Source: an uncultured Lachnospiraceae bacterium
Lineage (GTDB): Bacteria > Bacillota > Clostridia > Lachnospirales > Lachnospiraceae
Assembly (NCBI GenBank): GCA_900314445.1
Contig: OMVA01000043.1
Location: 1-37,996 of the forward strand
Reading direction: 5' to 3'
Length of the DNA: 37,996 bases
Part shown: positions 17,739-27,040 of the stretch, one piece after another
Position numbering within the stretch: position 1 is the stretch's first letter
Layout: the number at the start of each line of letters is the position of its first letter
The notes under the pieces: model-generated
Told to the model about the DNA's origin: nothing
What the model saw: the letters and a program-made list of their open reading frames with translations, nothing else
The model's database searches: none
Made by a program: the position numbers and the translations under genes

Positions 17739-18849
17739 CTAGTATCACCTCCCAGCCCTGAATATATTCCCTTTCCGCTTTATATGGGAAAGCATCATAA
17801 TAGGGAACAATCATCTGCACACCACATCCAGCTTTTTTCAGGGAATCCATTCTTTCCAGAAGGTCTGGCTTATGATAGGCAGAAACCAACAAATACAACT
17901 TACTAACATCTGGTTTTTTTACTTTCTCATCCAGTAGTTTCAGGAACGAATCCTTACCACTGGAAGACTTTATTTCTGCAAGTTGCTGATCAATGGTTCT
18001 GGCATGGGCAAGTTCCCCACCAGCTCCAATGGCAGGCAGAAGTTTCTCTTCTCTGCCAAGCCCATTTGTCATAAGGCCCACACTGACCTTTTTCAGGAGA
18101 AAGGCCCGGCAAAGGGATGAAACTATGGAAATGGATTCTTCTAATAGCGCATTGGTTTCAATCATGGAATCCGTATCCAGATTTAAAAGCAGTTCCACCT
18201 CTGTATTCATGGAATAACCATAAAGATTGACCATAAGATTCCGTGCTTTGGCACTCTGCTTCCAGTTAATGGAACGATAGCAATCAAAGGGCTGATAAGA
18301 GCGCAGACCACGGAAGGTCAGCTCATCATCCACAATGGAGCGACGGGCTTCCATCTCTCCCATGAGTCCCTGAAAAAGCACCTTAAAATTACTGCTATCG
18401 ATTTTTTCTGGAAAGACATAGATGGAGTCTTTTCGTGATATGGAATCTGCAAAGGTTGTGGATAAGAAGAAGTCCTTAACCAGTACTGTGGCATTGGTAA
18501 TCTCATATACGCCACGTTTTGTAGCCTCAAAGTCCAGCTTTCTCGTCACCTTTGTGTGACCAGGCAGAGTAAAGGCTTCATTCTTGTGATAGTTATCCGT
18601 AACACTGGCATTGACCATATCTAAGAAATGAAAGGAGCGATCAACGGAAAACTTTAAATGAAATACAGGAAGTGGCAGGAATTTGTCATTGGTAACGGTT
18701 TCCAGTAAAACTCCATGATCTCCACATTCCATATAATCCCTGTCAAATTCCAGGTCACAGGTCAGATTCTTATTCCAGTATTTCTTATATACCCTTTTTT
18801 GAAGCAGATAAAGTATGCCAATTAATAAAGCGGCAACAACTAATTTCAT
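17731..18849 (-). CDS. DUF58 domain protein
   Basis: A 372-residue protein with one N-terminal membrane segment (about residues 3-18, LVVAALLIGILYLL) and a soluble part. It contains the DUF58 signature FRGLRSYQPFDCYRSINWKQ at about 190-210, then VNLYGYSMNTEVELLLNLDTDS, which begins a von Willebrand A-like fold. DUF58 proteins are regular partners of MoxR ATPases; their precise role is not settled. It is 28 bp downstream of moxR and overlaps the next gene by 8 bp, so the three form one operon. TTTCATAG on the plus strand marks the ATG; the upstream GATGAGGATAATCT is a fair ribosome binding site. Confidence 0.9.
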   Translation of the reverse strand: MKLVVAALLIGILYLLQKRVYKKYWNKNLTCDLEFDRDYMECGDHGVLLETVTNDKFLPLPVFHLKFSVDRSFHFLDMVNASVTDNYHKNEAFTLPGHTKVTRKLDFEATKRGVYEITNATVLVKDFFLSTTFADSISRKDSIYVFPEKIDSSNFKVLFQGLMGEMEARRSIVDDELTFRGLRSYQPFDCYRSINWKQSAKARNLMVNLYGYSMNTEVELLLNLDTDSMIETNALLEESISIVSSLCRAFLLKKVSVGLMTNGLGREEKLLPAIGAGGELAHARTIDQQLAEIKSSSGKDSFLKLLDEKVKKPDVSKLYLLVSAYHKPDLLERMDSLKKAGCGVQMIVPYYDAFPYKAEREYIQGWEVILGA

Positions 18850-18877
18850 AGATTATCCTCATCTGGAAGTTTATTAA

Positions 18878-19828
18878 TTACTGAAATTTCTCTGTTGGTA
18901 CATTCACCTTGGCAACCACATCTTTCACAAGTGCTCTTGCTTCCTGAAGATCTGCTGTGCCAGTGGAAGCAATGATTCTATGAGCAAATACAAATGGAGC
19001 AAGATATCTCACATCATCTGGAGTAACAAAGTTCCTGCCGGAAATGGCAGCAAAGGCCTGCGACATTCTCATAAGGGAAAGACTGGCTCTTGGAGAAACC
19101 CCAGTCATAATTCTGCTATCCAGTCGTGTGGCTCTGGAAAGATTTACAATGTATTCCTGTACTTCCTTCTTCACCAGAACATTCTTAATGGAAGACGCAG
19201 CTTCCACTAACTTTTCAGAAGATGCCACCGCAGATAGTTCTTCCAGTGGGGATTCCTTCATAAAGCGAGCCAGTATAGACACCTCATCCTCAGAACTTAA
19301 ATCTCCCATAGTAAGTTTTACCAGGAAACGGTCAAGCTCGGCTTCAGGTAGCGGGAATGTTCCTGTCGTTTCGATGGGATTTTCTGTTGCAATAACAAGG
19401 AATGGCTTTTGCAAATGATATGTTTTTCCATCCACAGTAACTTCCTCTTCTTCCATAGCCTGTAGTAATGCTGACTGGGTACGAGGAGTAGCTCTGTTAA
19501 TCTCATCTGCTAATAAAATATTGGTAAACACAGGTCCTTCCACAAAATGAAATTCCCCATCCTTCTGACTGAAAATATTCAGGCCTGTAATATCCTGTGG
19601 CATCAGGTCCGGTGTAAACTGCACACGACGGAACTTCGCATCCATGCTGGAGGCCAGCGCTTTTGCCATGGTGGTTTTACCCGTTCCAGGATTATCCTCC
19701 AGAAGAACATGACCACCTGAAAGAAGGGCGGAAAGAATTAATGTAAAGACTTCTTCTCCACCAATCATGACCTTCTTTACATTTCCTAACAACTCAAAAT
19801 AAAGGCTCTGTATTTCTTTTACCTGCAT
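18878..19828 (-). CDS. MoxR-family AAA+ ATPase
   Basis: A chaperone-like AAA+ ATPase of 316 residues. Walker A is EDNPGTGKTT (about 44-53), Walker B is LLADEINRATPRTQSALLQAMEE, and sensor 1 lies in VIATENPIETTGTFPLPEAELDRF. The C-terminal lid has SPRASLSLMRMSQAFAAISGR and FVTPDDVRYLAPFVFAHR, all typical of MoxR. I start it at MQVKEIQ (19828) because GGGAGGAG lies 6 nt before this ATG; the in-frame ATG at 19915 adds a tail with no such site. MoxR proteins act with DUF58 partners in assembling or activating other proteins; the client here is unknown. Confidence 0.94.
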   Translation of the reverse strand: MQVKEIQSLYFELLGNVKKVMIGGEEVFTLILSALLSGGHVLLEDNPGTGKTTMAKALASSMDAKFRRVQFTPDLMPQDITGLNIFSQKDGEFHFVEGPVFTNILLADEINRATPRTQSALLQAMEEEEVTVDGKTYHLQKPFLVIATENPIETTGTFPLPEAELDRFLVKLTMGDLSSEDEVSILARFMKESPLEELSAVASSEKLVEAASSIKNVLVKKEVQEYIVNLSRATRLDSRIMTGVSPRASLSLMRMSQAFAAISGRNFVTPDDVRYLAPFVFAHRIIASTGTADLQEARALVKDVVAKVNVPTEKFQ

Positions 19829-19870
19829 GTAATTCTCCTCCCAAATTAACCATAAACGTGGTTTTGAAGT

Positions 19871-19886
19871 ACGCAGTTCATTTGCC
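19871..19886 (-). repeat. GGCAAATG element, copy 5
   Basis: GGCAAATGAACTGCGT on the minus strand, a near-exact match to the left half of the copy at 10340. A single, unpaired copy, placed between the purL terminator and the moxR start. Confidence 0.6.
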
Positions 19887-19893
19887 CCTTTCA

Positions 19894-19939
19894 AATAAAA
19901 AGGAATCTGCTGCACTCATTCGAGTATACAGCAGATTCC
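19894..19939 (-). terminator. Intrinsic terminator after purL
   Basis: A perfect 11-bp stem, GGAATCTGCTG (19902-19912) and CAGCAGATTCC (19929-19939), with a 16-nt loop. On the minus strand it is followed by TTTTTATTTG. It starts 39 bp past the purL stop and separates purL from the moxR operon. Confidence 0.9.
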
Positions 19940-19978
19940 ACAAAATTCATATAGAATCACTTATGTTTTTTGTCGATT

Positions 19979-22900
19979 TTACTGGAAGTAAGCTACACCA
20001 GATTCCATGATCTTCATATCCTTCTCACCATAGATGTTCAGATATGTATTAACATCACGACGCTCTGAGTGACCCATCTTACCAAGTACACGTCCATCTG
20101 GGCTTGTGATACCTTCGATTGCCATGTATGAACCATTGATATTGTAATCTTCATCCATTGTAGGATTTCCATCGATATCAACATACTGTGTTGCAACCTG
20201 ACCGTTTGCGAAGAGCTTATCCAGCCATTCCTTGTTGGCTACGAAACGACCTTCGCCGTGAGACATTGGTACAACATAAACTCCACCAAGTTCAGCCTTC
20301 TGCAGCCATGGGCTCTTATTAGAAACAACCTTTGTATATACCATACGTGACTGGTGACGTCCGATAGAGTTACGAGCCAGCGTAGGTGAATCAGCAGTCT
20401 GTTCTACAATTGTGCCTTCTGGTACAAGACCAAGCTTGATAATAGCCTGGAATCCATTACAGATACCAAGTACAAGACCATCTCTCTCATTCAGGAGCTT
20501 AAGGAGTTCTTCCTTGATTGCTTCATTTCTGAATGTTGTAGCAATGAACTTACCAGAACCATCTGGTTCGTCACCGCCTGAGAAGCCACCTGGGAACATA
20601 ACAATCTGAGCCTGACTTACTGACTTACGGAAGCGTTCTACAGAATCACGGATACCTTCTGCATCCATGTTATTCAGTACAACTACATCTGTTTCAGCGC
20701 CTGCACGCTCAAATGCTCTTGCTGTATCGTACTCGCAGTTTGTTCCAGGGAATACAGGAATAAATACACGAGGGCGAGCAATCTTATTCTTGCAAACGTA
20801 GATATTCTTCTCTTCGTAAAGCTTTGTTTCAATCTTAACCTGCTCAACACCTGAAGATGTTGGGAATACCTTTTCCAATCTTCCTGTCCAAGCATCCAGT
20901 GCCTGCTGCATTGAGATTGTTGTATTACCATATACAAACTCAGCTGCTTCTGTAACCTTACCGATTACGATAGCTGGAAGATCAAGATCTGTTAAATCTT
21001 CTGGAGATACTTCGAAGATAATAGAACCGTAGCCCTTACGAGCAAGTTCAGCCTTTGAAATAACTTCATCATCCAGAGTTACACCCAGCTTATTACCAAA
21101 TGCCATCTTAGAAACTGCTTCGATGATACCACCGAATCCAGCTGCATAGGCAGCCTTAATCTTTCCAGCAACAACAGCCTTACGGAATCTGTCGTACTTT
21201 TCAAGAATATCAGCATAATCCGGAACAAGGTTCTCATCATGCTCAACATCAAGCTTCAGGATGAGGTCACCTGCATTCTTTAATTCTGTAGTAACTACAT
21301 TCTCAACTGTGTTTACATCAACAGCGAATGAGCAAAGTGTTGGAGGTACATCAATATCATTGAAAGTACCAGACATGGAATCCTTACCACCAATAGCTGG
21401 AAGGCCAAGTCCGATTTCTGCACCATAAGCACCCAGCAGTGCTGCAAGTGGCTTTCCCCAACGTGTTTCATCTTCTGTCATTCTCTCGAAGTATTCCTGG
21501 AATGTAAGTCTTACCTTCGATACATCACCACCAGCTGCAGCAATCTTAGCAACAGATTCAACTACTGCGTAAGCTGCACCATGATATGGGCTCCAAGAAA
21601 GAAGGAATGGATCCATACCGTAAGACATATGCGTTACAGTATCCGTATTACCCTTAAGCATAGGAATGGTAGCTGTCATTGTCTGGGATGGTGAAAGCTG
21701 GTACTTACCACCATAAGGCATATTTACTGTATTTGCGCCGATTGTTGAGTCGAACATTTCAACAAGTCCACGCTCAGATGTTACGTTCAGATCTGAAAGA
21801 ACATCCAGCCACTTCTGACGAACACCGATATTTTCAGAATTGCGAACCTTCATGTTATCACGACGGTTTTCTACAGAGTACCAAGCTTCTGTACCCTTAT
21901 CGCTATCAATACCAGCGAATGGATCAACTGTTTCATCTGGCATTTCAACAACCACATCTGTTTCCTGATGAGCACCGTTTGTGTCAAGGAATGCACGGCT
22001 GATATTAACAACTTCCTTATTTCTCCACTTAAGAACAAGACGAGGTTCCTCAGTTACTACAGCAACCTTAACAGCTTCCAGGTTCTCTTCACGAGCATAT
22101 GCAAGCATCTTATCTGCATCAGCTGGGTCAACAACCAGGGCCATTCTTTCCTGTGATTCAGAGATAGCAAGTTCTGTACCATCAAGACCAGCATACTTCT
22201 TTGGTACCAAATCCAGATTAACTTCCAGACCATCTGCAAGTTCACCGATAGCTACGGATACACCACCTGCACCAAAGTCATTACACTTCTTAATTAACTG
22301 TGTTACTTCAGGACGACGGAATAATCTCTGCAGCTTTCTTTCTGTAGGAGGATTACCCTTCTGAACTTCAGCACCGCACTCTTCCAGAGAACCAGAATTG
22401 TGAGCCTTAGAAGCACCTGTTGCACCACCAATACCATCACGACCTGTCCGTCCACCAAGAAGAATGATGATGTCCCCTGGGTCAGATGAGAGTCTCTTTA
22501 CATTTTCCTTTGGAGCAGCTGCGATAACTGCACCGATTTCCATACGCTTTGCAACGTAATTTGGATGATAAACTTCCTGTACGATACCAGTTGCAAGACC
22601 AATCTGGTTACCATATGAAGAATAACCATGAGCTGCTGTTGTAACAATCTTACGCTGTGGAAGCTTGTTTTCCAGAGTCTCCTTGAGAGACTTTGTGGGA
22701 TCAGCTGCACCGGTTACACGCATAGCCTGGTATACATATGTACGACCTGAAAGTGGGTCACGGATTGCACCACCAAGACATGTAGCAGCGCCACCAAATG
22801 GCTCAATTTCTGTTGGATGGTTATGTGTCTCGTTCTTGAATGAAACAAGCCACTCCTGCTCTTCGCCATCAACCTTGATAGGTACAACGATTGTGCAGGC

Positions 22901-23803
22901 ATTGATTTCATCAGATACATCCATATCATCAAGCTTACCTTCCGCACGAAGCTTCTTCATACCAAGAAGAGCAATATCCATCAGACATGGGAACTTATCT
23001 GTACGATCCTTATAAATTTCAGCAGCATCTGCACGGTAATCTGCATATGCCTTTTCCAGTGTTGACTTATACTTTCCTTCTGCAAAGGAAACATTCTTTA
23101 ATTCTGTAGCGAATGTTGTATGACGGCAGTGATCTGACCAATATGTATCCAGAACACGAATTTCTGTCATGGATGGATCACGCTTCTCATCATCACGGAA
23201 ATAATCACGAATGAATTCAAAATCCTTAAATGTCATAGCGAGATTTAAAGAATCATATAATTCGCGGAGTGACTCTTCCCTTTCAGATGTGAAACCATCG
23301 AAGATCTTTACGTCAGCTGGCTCTGCATATTTCATCTCAAGTGTTTCTGGCTTTGGACCATTTGTAACACGAGAATCCACAGGGTTTACAACATACTTCT
23401 CGATTGCATCTTTATCATCTTCTGTGAGATTTCCTTCAACTACATAAGTAACCGCAGAGCGAATGATTGGCTCAGCAGAGTCATCGAGCAGCTTTACACA
23501 CTGTTCTGCTGAATCAGCACGCTGATCGAACTGTCCTGGAAGATACTCTGTTGAGAAAGTGAATGCACCATCTTGAAGTGGGAATTCTTCAAGATAGACT
23601 TCATCTACTGGTGGTTCTGAGAATACAGTTGGAACTGCCTTTTCAAAAACTTCATCGGAAAGATTCTCTACATCGTAGCGAACCAATTCACGAACAGATA
23701 CACCCTTAAGTCCAAGATAATTCTTGAACTCGTTTTCAAGTTCTCTTGCACGAACGGCATAATCTGGTTTCTTTTCTACATAAATTCTTCTGACGTTACT
23801 CAT
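19979..23803 (-). CDS. purL: Phosphoribosylformylglycinamidine synthase, single chain
   Basis: Fourth step of purine synthesis: FGAR plus glutamine and ATP to FGAM. The 1274-residue protein fuses PurS-like, PurL and PurQ parts. The catalytic core has SDHCRHTTFATEL and FKNETHNHPTEIEPFGGAATCLGGAIRDP near residues 230-345. The second half-domain follows (GLGLPAIGGKDSMSGTF). The C-terminal glutamine amidotransferase has FPGTNCEYDTARAFERAG, Cys1115 in LGICNGFQ, and MSHGEGRF. The split-PurL enzymes of many Bacilli are different; this long form is known from clostridia and proteobacteria. AGGAGGCAGTC precedes the ATG. It stands alone, with a paired GCAAATG hairpin upstream and a strong terminator downstream. 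No other pur gene is present. Confidence 0.96.
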   Translation of the reverse strand: MSNVRRIYVEKKPDYAVRARELENEFKNYLGLKGVSVRELVRYDVENLSDEVFEKAVPTVFSEPPVDEVYLEEFPLQDGAFTFSTEYLPGQFDQRADSAEQCVKLLDDSAEPIIRSAVTYVVEGNLTEDDKDAIEKYVVNPVDSRVTNGPKPETLEMKYAEPADVKIFDGFTSEREESLRELYDSLNLAMTFKDFEFIRDYFRDDEKRDPSMTEIRVLDTYWSDHCRHTTFATELKNVSFAEGKYKSTLEKAYADYRADAAEIYKDRTDKFPCLMDIALLGMKKLRAEGKLDDMDVSDEINACTIVVPIKVDGEEQEWLVSFKNETHNHPTEIEPFGGAATCLGGAIRDPLSGRTYVYQAMRVTGAADPTKSLKETLENKLPQRKIVTTAAHGYSSYGNQIGLATGIVQEVYHPNYVAKRMEIGAVIAAAPKENVKRLSSDPGDIIILLGGRTGRDGIGGATGASKAHNSGSLEECGAEVQKGNPPTERKLQRLFRRPEVTQLIKKCNDFGAGGVSVAIGELADGLEVNLDLVPKKYAGLDGTELAISESQERMALVVDPADADKMLAYAREENLEAVKVAVVTEEPRLVLKWRNKEVVNISRAFLDTNGAHQETDVVVEMPDETVDPFAGIDSDKGTEAWYSVENRRDNMKVRNSENIGVRQKWLDVLSDLNVTSERGLVEMFDSTIGANTVNMPYGGKYQLSPSQTMTATIPMLKGNTDTVTHMSYGMDPFLLSWSPYHGAAYAVVESVAKIAAAGGDVSKVRLTFQEYFERMTEDETRWGKPLAALLGAYGAEIGLGLPAIGGKDSMSGTFNDIDVPPTLCSFAVDVNTVENVVTTELKNAGDLILKLDVEHDENLVPDYADILEKYDRFRKAVVAGKIKAAYAAGFGGIIEAVSKMAFGNKLGVTLDDEVISKAELARKGYGSIIFEVSPEDLTDLDLPAIVIGKVTEAAEFVYGNTTISMQQALDAWTGRLEKVFPTSSGVEQVKIETKLYEEKNIYVCKNKIARPRVFIPVFPGTNCEYDTARAFERAGAETDVVVLNNMDAEGIRDSVERFRKSVSQAQIVMFPGGFSGGDEPDGSGKFIATTFRNEAIKEELLKLLNERDGLVLGICNGFQAIIKLGLVPEGTIVEQTADSPTLARNSIGRHQSRMVYTKVVSNKSPWLQKAELGGVYVVPMSHGEGRFVANKEWLDKLFANGQVATQYVDIDGNPTMDEDYNINGSYMAIEGITSPDGRVLGKMGHSERRDVNTYLNIYGEKDMKIMESGVAYFQ

Positions 23804-23870
23804 GACTGCCTCCTAGTCTTTTTTCAAATCAGATCTATATTCACATCTTATGATGTAAATTTTAATTTTC

Positions 23871-23897
23871 GGCAAATGAGATGCGCATCCCATTTGC
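23871..23897. repeat. GGCAAATG element, copy 6 (best palindrome, upstream of purL)
   Basis: GCAAATG-A-GATGC (23872-23884) and GCATC-C-CATTTGC (23885-23897) form a 26-bp dyad with a single mismatch, centred at 23884/23885. It lies about 70 bp before purL and 23 bp after the repeat-protein stop. No T-run follows on either strand, so it is not a standard terminator. Confidence 0.75.
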
Positions 23898-23919
23898 ATA
23901 AGGATTCAAAGGATTGGTT

Positions 23920-24669
23920 TTAGTTCCAATCATCCTCATCATAGTCCTCATAATCATCATATTCGCCCTCGAGATAAGCCTTTGTAAAGTTCTTATGAGC
24001 CTGTCTCTTCTGCTTTGGCTGTGGGCGAGCCTTCTTCTTCTCGTTAAAGGTACTGGACTTCTTCTTAACCACCTTTTTCTCTAACGCAAAGCGCTCAGCT
24101 GTTCTTGTTTTATCTGGCTGTACTGCACCTGCATCAGCCTTAGGCTTGGAAGGTACACGTTTTCTTGGGAAGCGCTTCTCATCCTCATCCTCATCGTCCT
24201 TACCGAACTGATTACCATAGCCACCACGGTTAAAGTTCTTATTCTGGAAATTGCCATCCTTACGGAAACCTCCGCCTTCACCATTGCGGTTGTTACGGTA
24301 TCCTGAACCGTTTCCATCGCCGTTACGATTGCCGCGGTATCCGCCACCTTCGCCATTACGATTGAAGCGATTGCCAGAACCATTTCCATCACCATTTCTA
24401 TTGCTGCGATAAGCACCGCCATCACCATTACGGTCACTACGATACCCTCCGCCTTCACCATTACGGTTGCTACGGTATCCTGAACCATTGCCGTCGCCAT
24501 TACGATTAAAACGATTGCCTGATTCACCATTACGATTGCTGCGATAGCCATTGCCATTTCCATCGCCACTACGATTGAAACGAGCACCTCCATCGCCATT
24601 TGTTCTGCGGGCGGAACCTTCATTCCTGTTACCCTGGTAACCTGAGGAATTTCTCTCTTCTGTTGCCAC
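23920..24669 (-). CDS. Asn/Gly/Arg-repeat protein with basic middle and acidic tail
   Basis: I do not recognise a family. The 249-residue product has about ten imperfect 10-13-residue repeats from ~25 to ~140, built on R.NRNG(D/E)G.G.GY, with no hydrophobic core and no signal peptide. Next come a short acidic patch (KDDEDEDEKRF), a Lys-rich region (~165-225), and an acidic C-terminus (EGEYDDYEDYDEDDWN). The composition is like RGG-type RNA-binding or disordered proteins. The long open frame, codon choice and non-repetitive C-terminus support a real gene. The start is uncertain: the GTG at 24669 has no well-spaced ribosome binding site (AAAGGATAGG is ~16 nt upstream). It lies between recN and purL. 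Confidence 0.65.
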   Translation of the reverse strand: MATEERNSSGYQGNRNEGSARRTNGDGGARFNRSGDGNGNGYRSNRNGESGNRFNRNGDGNGSGYRSNRNGEGGGYRSDRNGDGGAYRSNRNGDGNGSGNRFNRNGEGGGYRGNRNGDGNGSGYRNNRNGEGGGFRKDGNFQNKNFNRGGYGNQFGKDDEDEDEKRFPRKRVPSKPKADAGAVQPDKTRTAERFALEKKVVKKKSSTFNEKKKARPQPKQKRQAHKNFTKAYLEGEYDDYEDYDEDDWN

Positions 24670-24847
24670 TTCTCTTAACTGTAACCTATCCTTTCTAGAT
24701 ATTTTAATTCATAATTTCCACGCCCAGTATTAAGCCGAGCTTAAAACACCCTAAACTTTACTAAATCTAAGAGGGTTATGCAAGGAGAATATACATAAAA
24801 TCTCTTTCCTTTGCATATGTACGTCTTAGCTTTGCTTATGTCACTTC
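24670..24847. other. 178-bp gap between recN and the repeat-protein gene
   Basis: AT-rich, with a loose inverted repeat (TATGCAAGGAGA near 24778-24789, and TTTGCATA near 24818) that may be a degenerate GCAAATG-type hairpin following recN. GTAACCTATC at 24681-24690 repeats the core of the tandem units after nadK. No clear terminator or gene. Confidence 0.4.
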
Positions 24848-26521
24848 TTACTTTGCACGCGCCAGCATCTCTTTTGCGGAAGCAAGGACAGCATCCGTAA
24901 CATGGTCTCCACCTAAAAGACGTCCAATCTCTTCCAGACGTCCTTCCTGGTCCAGTCTCCGGATGTTGGTATTGGTCTTGTCAGCCACAACTTTCTTTTC
25001 AATCACAAAGGACGTATCTGCCTTGGCTGCAATCTGAGCCAGATGAGTAATGGAGATAATCTGATGGGACTCAGATAACTTCTGCATCATGGCGCCCACA
25101 CGTTCTGCTGTAATGCCGGAGATTCCCACATCGATTTCATCAAATACCAGAGTAGGGCTTTCTCCAGTCTCCGTGACACTGGCTTTAATCGCCAGCATAA
25201 CACGGGAAAGTTCACCACCTGACGCCACATCCATAAGAGGTCTCATGGCCTCGCCTACATTAGTTGAGATCATAAAGTAAGCATTATCCCTGCCGTTTGC
25301 TGTAAAGGAATCTGATTCTTCAAATTCCATATCAAACTGCACCTGATTGAAATTCAGACTTTCCAGAGATTTGGTAATTTCTGCACACAAAGCCTTGGCA
25401 GATTTCTTCCTTGCCCTGGTGAGTTTTTCTGCATCCTGTGTAAGTTTTCCAAAGATTTCGTCCCGGGCAGCAGTAAGTTTTGCCTTAATCTCATCAAAGG
25501 ATAAAAGCTTTTCCTGTTCCACTTTCAGCTCTGAAAGATTATCCTGAATCTCTCCTATAGATTTCCCATACTTCATCTTCAGGGAATTAATCAGGTTCAG
25601 TCTTTCCTCTGTACGAACCAGATCCGATGGATCAAACTCCATGTCTGCCTGGTAATCAGAAATAGCACGGTTCAAATCATTTAATAATGAATCAATATCC
25701 TGAGCCTGCTGCAAAAGCTGCTTGGCTGTTTCCGAATCATCATATCTCTGCAGGCTCTGTAATTCATGTACCACAGATGCCAGCTGACTTCCGGCAGATG
25801 AATTTTCATCATAACCAGTCATTCCATATACTTGCCCCGTAATCTCAGCAATATTTCCAGCATTGGATTCCTTCTTATAAAGAAGTTCTAATTCATCATC
25901 CTCTCCTGGCTTTAAGGCAGCCTCTTCAATTTCCTGAATTTCAAAGGAAATAAAGTCCAGTCTCTTGGCTCTTTCTGCCTCGTCAGACATCATTTCTTCC
26001 AGTTCCTGAAGAGTTTCTCTGTAGGCCTTATAGTCTGCAGCAACCTTTTCCTTCATTGGAGTAATGGCAGAGGCCATGTACTGGTCTACAATTTCCAGAT
26101 GACGGGAGGCCTTCATTAGGGTTCTGGACTCATGCTGTGCATGAAGATTGATTAAATGCTGGGCTGCCGCCTTTAACTTGGCAAGAGGCACTGTAGAATC
26201 ATTGATTCGATTAATAGTGCGACCATTAGACAGTCGTCTGCTAATTAAAACCTCGCCATCCTCCAGACCTGGAATTTCCAGTTCTTCCAAGGCCTTCTTT
26301 GCTTCCCCATTAATGGAAAACAAAAGTTCCACAAGACCATCTGTTTCTGGATTTCGAAGCAGAGCTGCATCGAACTTGCCTCCAAGACCGATTCCGATGG
26401 AGCCTACAATAATAGACTTACCAGCACCCGTTTCACCTGTAAGGATATTCAAGCCATCTGTAAAATCAATATCCAGCTCATCAATCAGCGCCATATTCAC
26501 AATATGCAAATTCAGTAGCAC
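24848..26521 (-). CDS. recN: DNA repair protein RecN
   Basis: SMC-like ATPase that acts early at double-strand breaks. The 557-residue length is standard. Walker A is GLNILTGETGAGKSIIVGS near residue 25-42, a coiled-coil-rich middle follows (about 150-370), and the signature/Walker B region is ASGGELSRVMLAIKA...LVFDEIDVGISG. The C-terminal ISITHLAQIAAKAD is the D-loop/His-switch stretch. The GTG start (26521) is the base directly after the argR TAA, and its AGGAGGAAGAATAA site lies inside the argR 3' end, so the two genes are translationally coupled. It is the last gene of the housekeeping run. Confidence 0.96.
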   Translation of the reverse strand: MLLNLHIVNMALIDELDIDFTDGLNILTGETGAGKSIIVGSIGIGLGGKFDAALLRNPETDGLVELLFSINGEAKKALEELEIPGLEDGEVLISRRLSNGRTINRINDSTVPLAKLKAAAQHLINLHAQHESRTLMKASRHLEIVDQYMASAITPMKEKVAADYKAYRETLQELEEMMSDEAERAKRLDFISFEIQEIEEAALKPGEDDELELLYKKESNAGNIAEITGQVYGMTGYDENSSAGSQLASVVHELQSLQRYDDSETAKQLLQQAQDIDSLLNDLNRAISDYQADMEFDPSDLVRTEERLNLINSLKMKYGKSIGEIQDNLSELKVEQEKLLSFDEIKAKLTAARDEIFGKLTQDAEKLTRARKKSAKALCAEITKSLESLNFNQVQFDMEFEESDSFTANGRDNAYFMISTNVGEAMRPLMDVASGGELSRVMLAIKASVTETGESPTLVFDEIDVGISGITAERVGAMMQKLSESHQIISITHLAQIAAKADTSFVIEKKVVADKTNTNIRRLDQEGRLEEIGRLLGGDHVTDAVLASAKEMLARAK

Positions 26522-26995
26522 TTATTCTTCCTCCTGTGCGTCTGATGGAGATTCAATTTCTCGAATCACACGATCCATATCTTCTACGGATTTTACGGCA
26601 ACAAAAATTGTATCATCACCAGCAATACAGCCTGCAATTTCGTCCATTTCCATAGCATCAATGGCCGCAGCCGCTGCCATGGCAACACCGGAGATGGTCT
26701 TCAACACCACCAGGTTTCCCGCACGATCTACGGAAAGAATGGCATTTGTCAGAATTCCTCTATAGGATTCCTTCTCTACACGGAATCTGAGTGATCTGTC
26801 TTCTGGAAGGGCATACTTTTGATGTCCAATCTCTCCTGCAACCTTACGAAGCTTCAAAGCTCTGATATCACGGGATACCGTTGCCTGTGTTGTTGTAAAG
26901 CCAGCGTCAGAAAGATGCTTAATCAGCTCATCCTGTGTCTCTACATCCTGTGATGAAATAATTTCTATAATCTTTTGTTGTCTTTTATCTTTCAT
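26522..26995 (-). CDS. argR: Arginine repressor ArgR/AhrC
   Basis: Arginine-responsive regulator of arginine metabolism, active as a hexamer. The 157-residue protein has the N-terminal winged helix (RQQKIIEIISSQDVETQDEL through ATVSRDIRALKLRK) and the C-terminal oligomerisation/arginine-binding domain with AMEMDEIAGCIAGDDTIFVAVKS. In clostridia argR is regularly found between nadK and recN, as here. GGTGGTAGGAA precedes the ATG. The 216-bp gap upstream contains a long inverted repeat and tandem repeats, so argR-recN may have a separate promoter (possibly TTGCCT-18-TATATA, partly inside the hairpin). Confidence 0.95.
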   Translation of the reverse strand: MKDKRQQKIIEIISSQDVETQDELIKHLSDAGFTTTQATVSRDIRALKLRKVAGEIGHQKYALPEDRSLRFRVEKESYRGILTNAILSVDRAGNLVVLKTISGVAMAAAAAIDAMEMDEIAGCIAGDDTIFVAVKSVEDMDRVIREIESPSDAQEEE

Positions 26996-27040
26996 TTCCT
27001 ACCACCATATATTAATCTGCATTTATATAATTATCTATTT

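Noticed and set aside
23871..23897. The dyad as a terminator for the repeat-protein gene
   Set aside because: No T-run follows on the minus strand, and a loop-less stem is a poor RNA hairpin.
24081..24623. A 180-codon frame in the repeat region, rich in Met/Val/Ala
   Set aside because: It arises from reading the same DNA repeats in another frame; the frame at 23920-24669 extends further and has a non-repetitive C-terminus.
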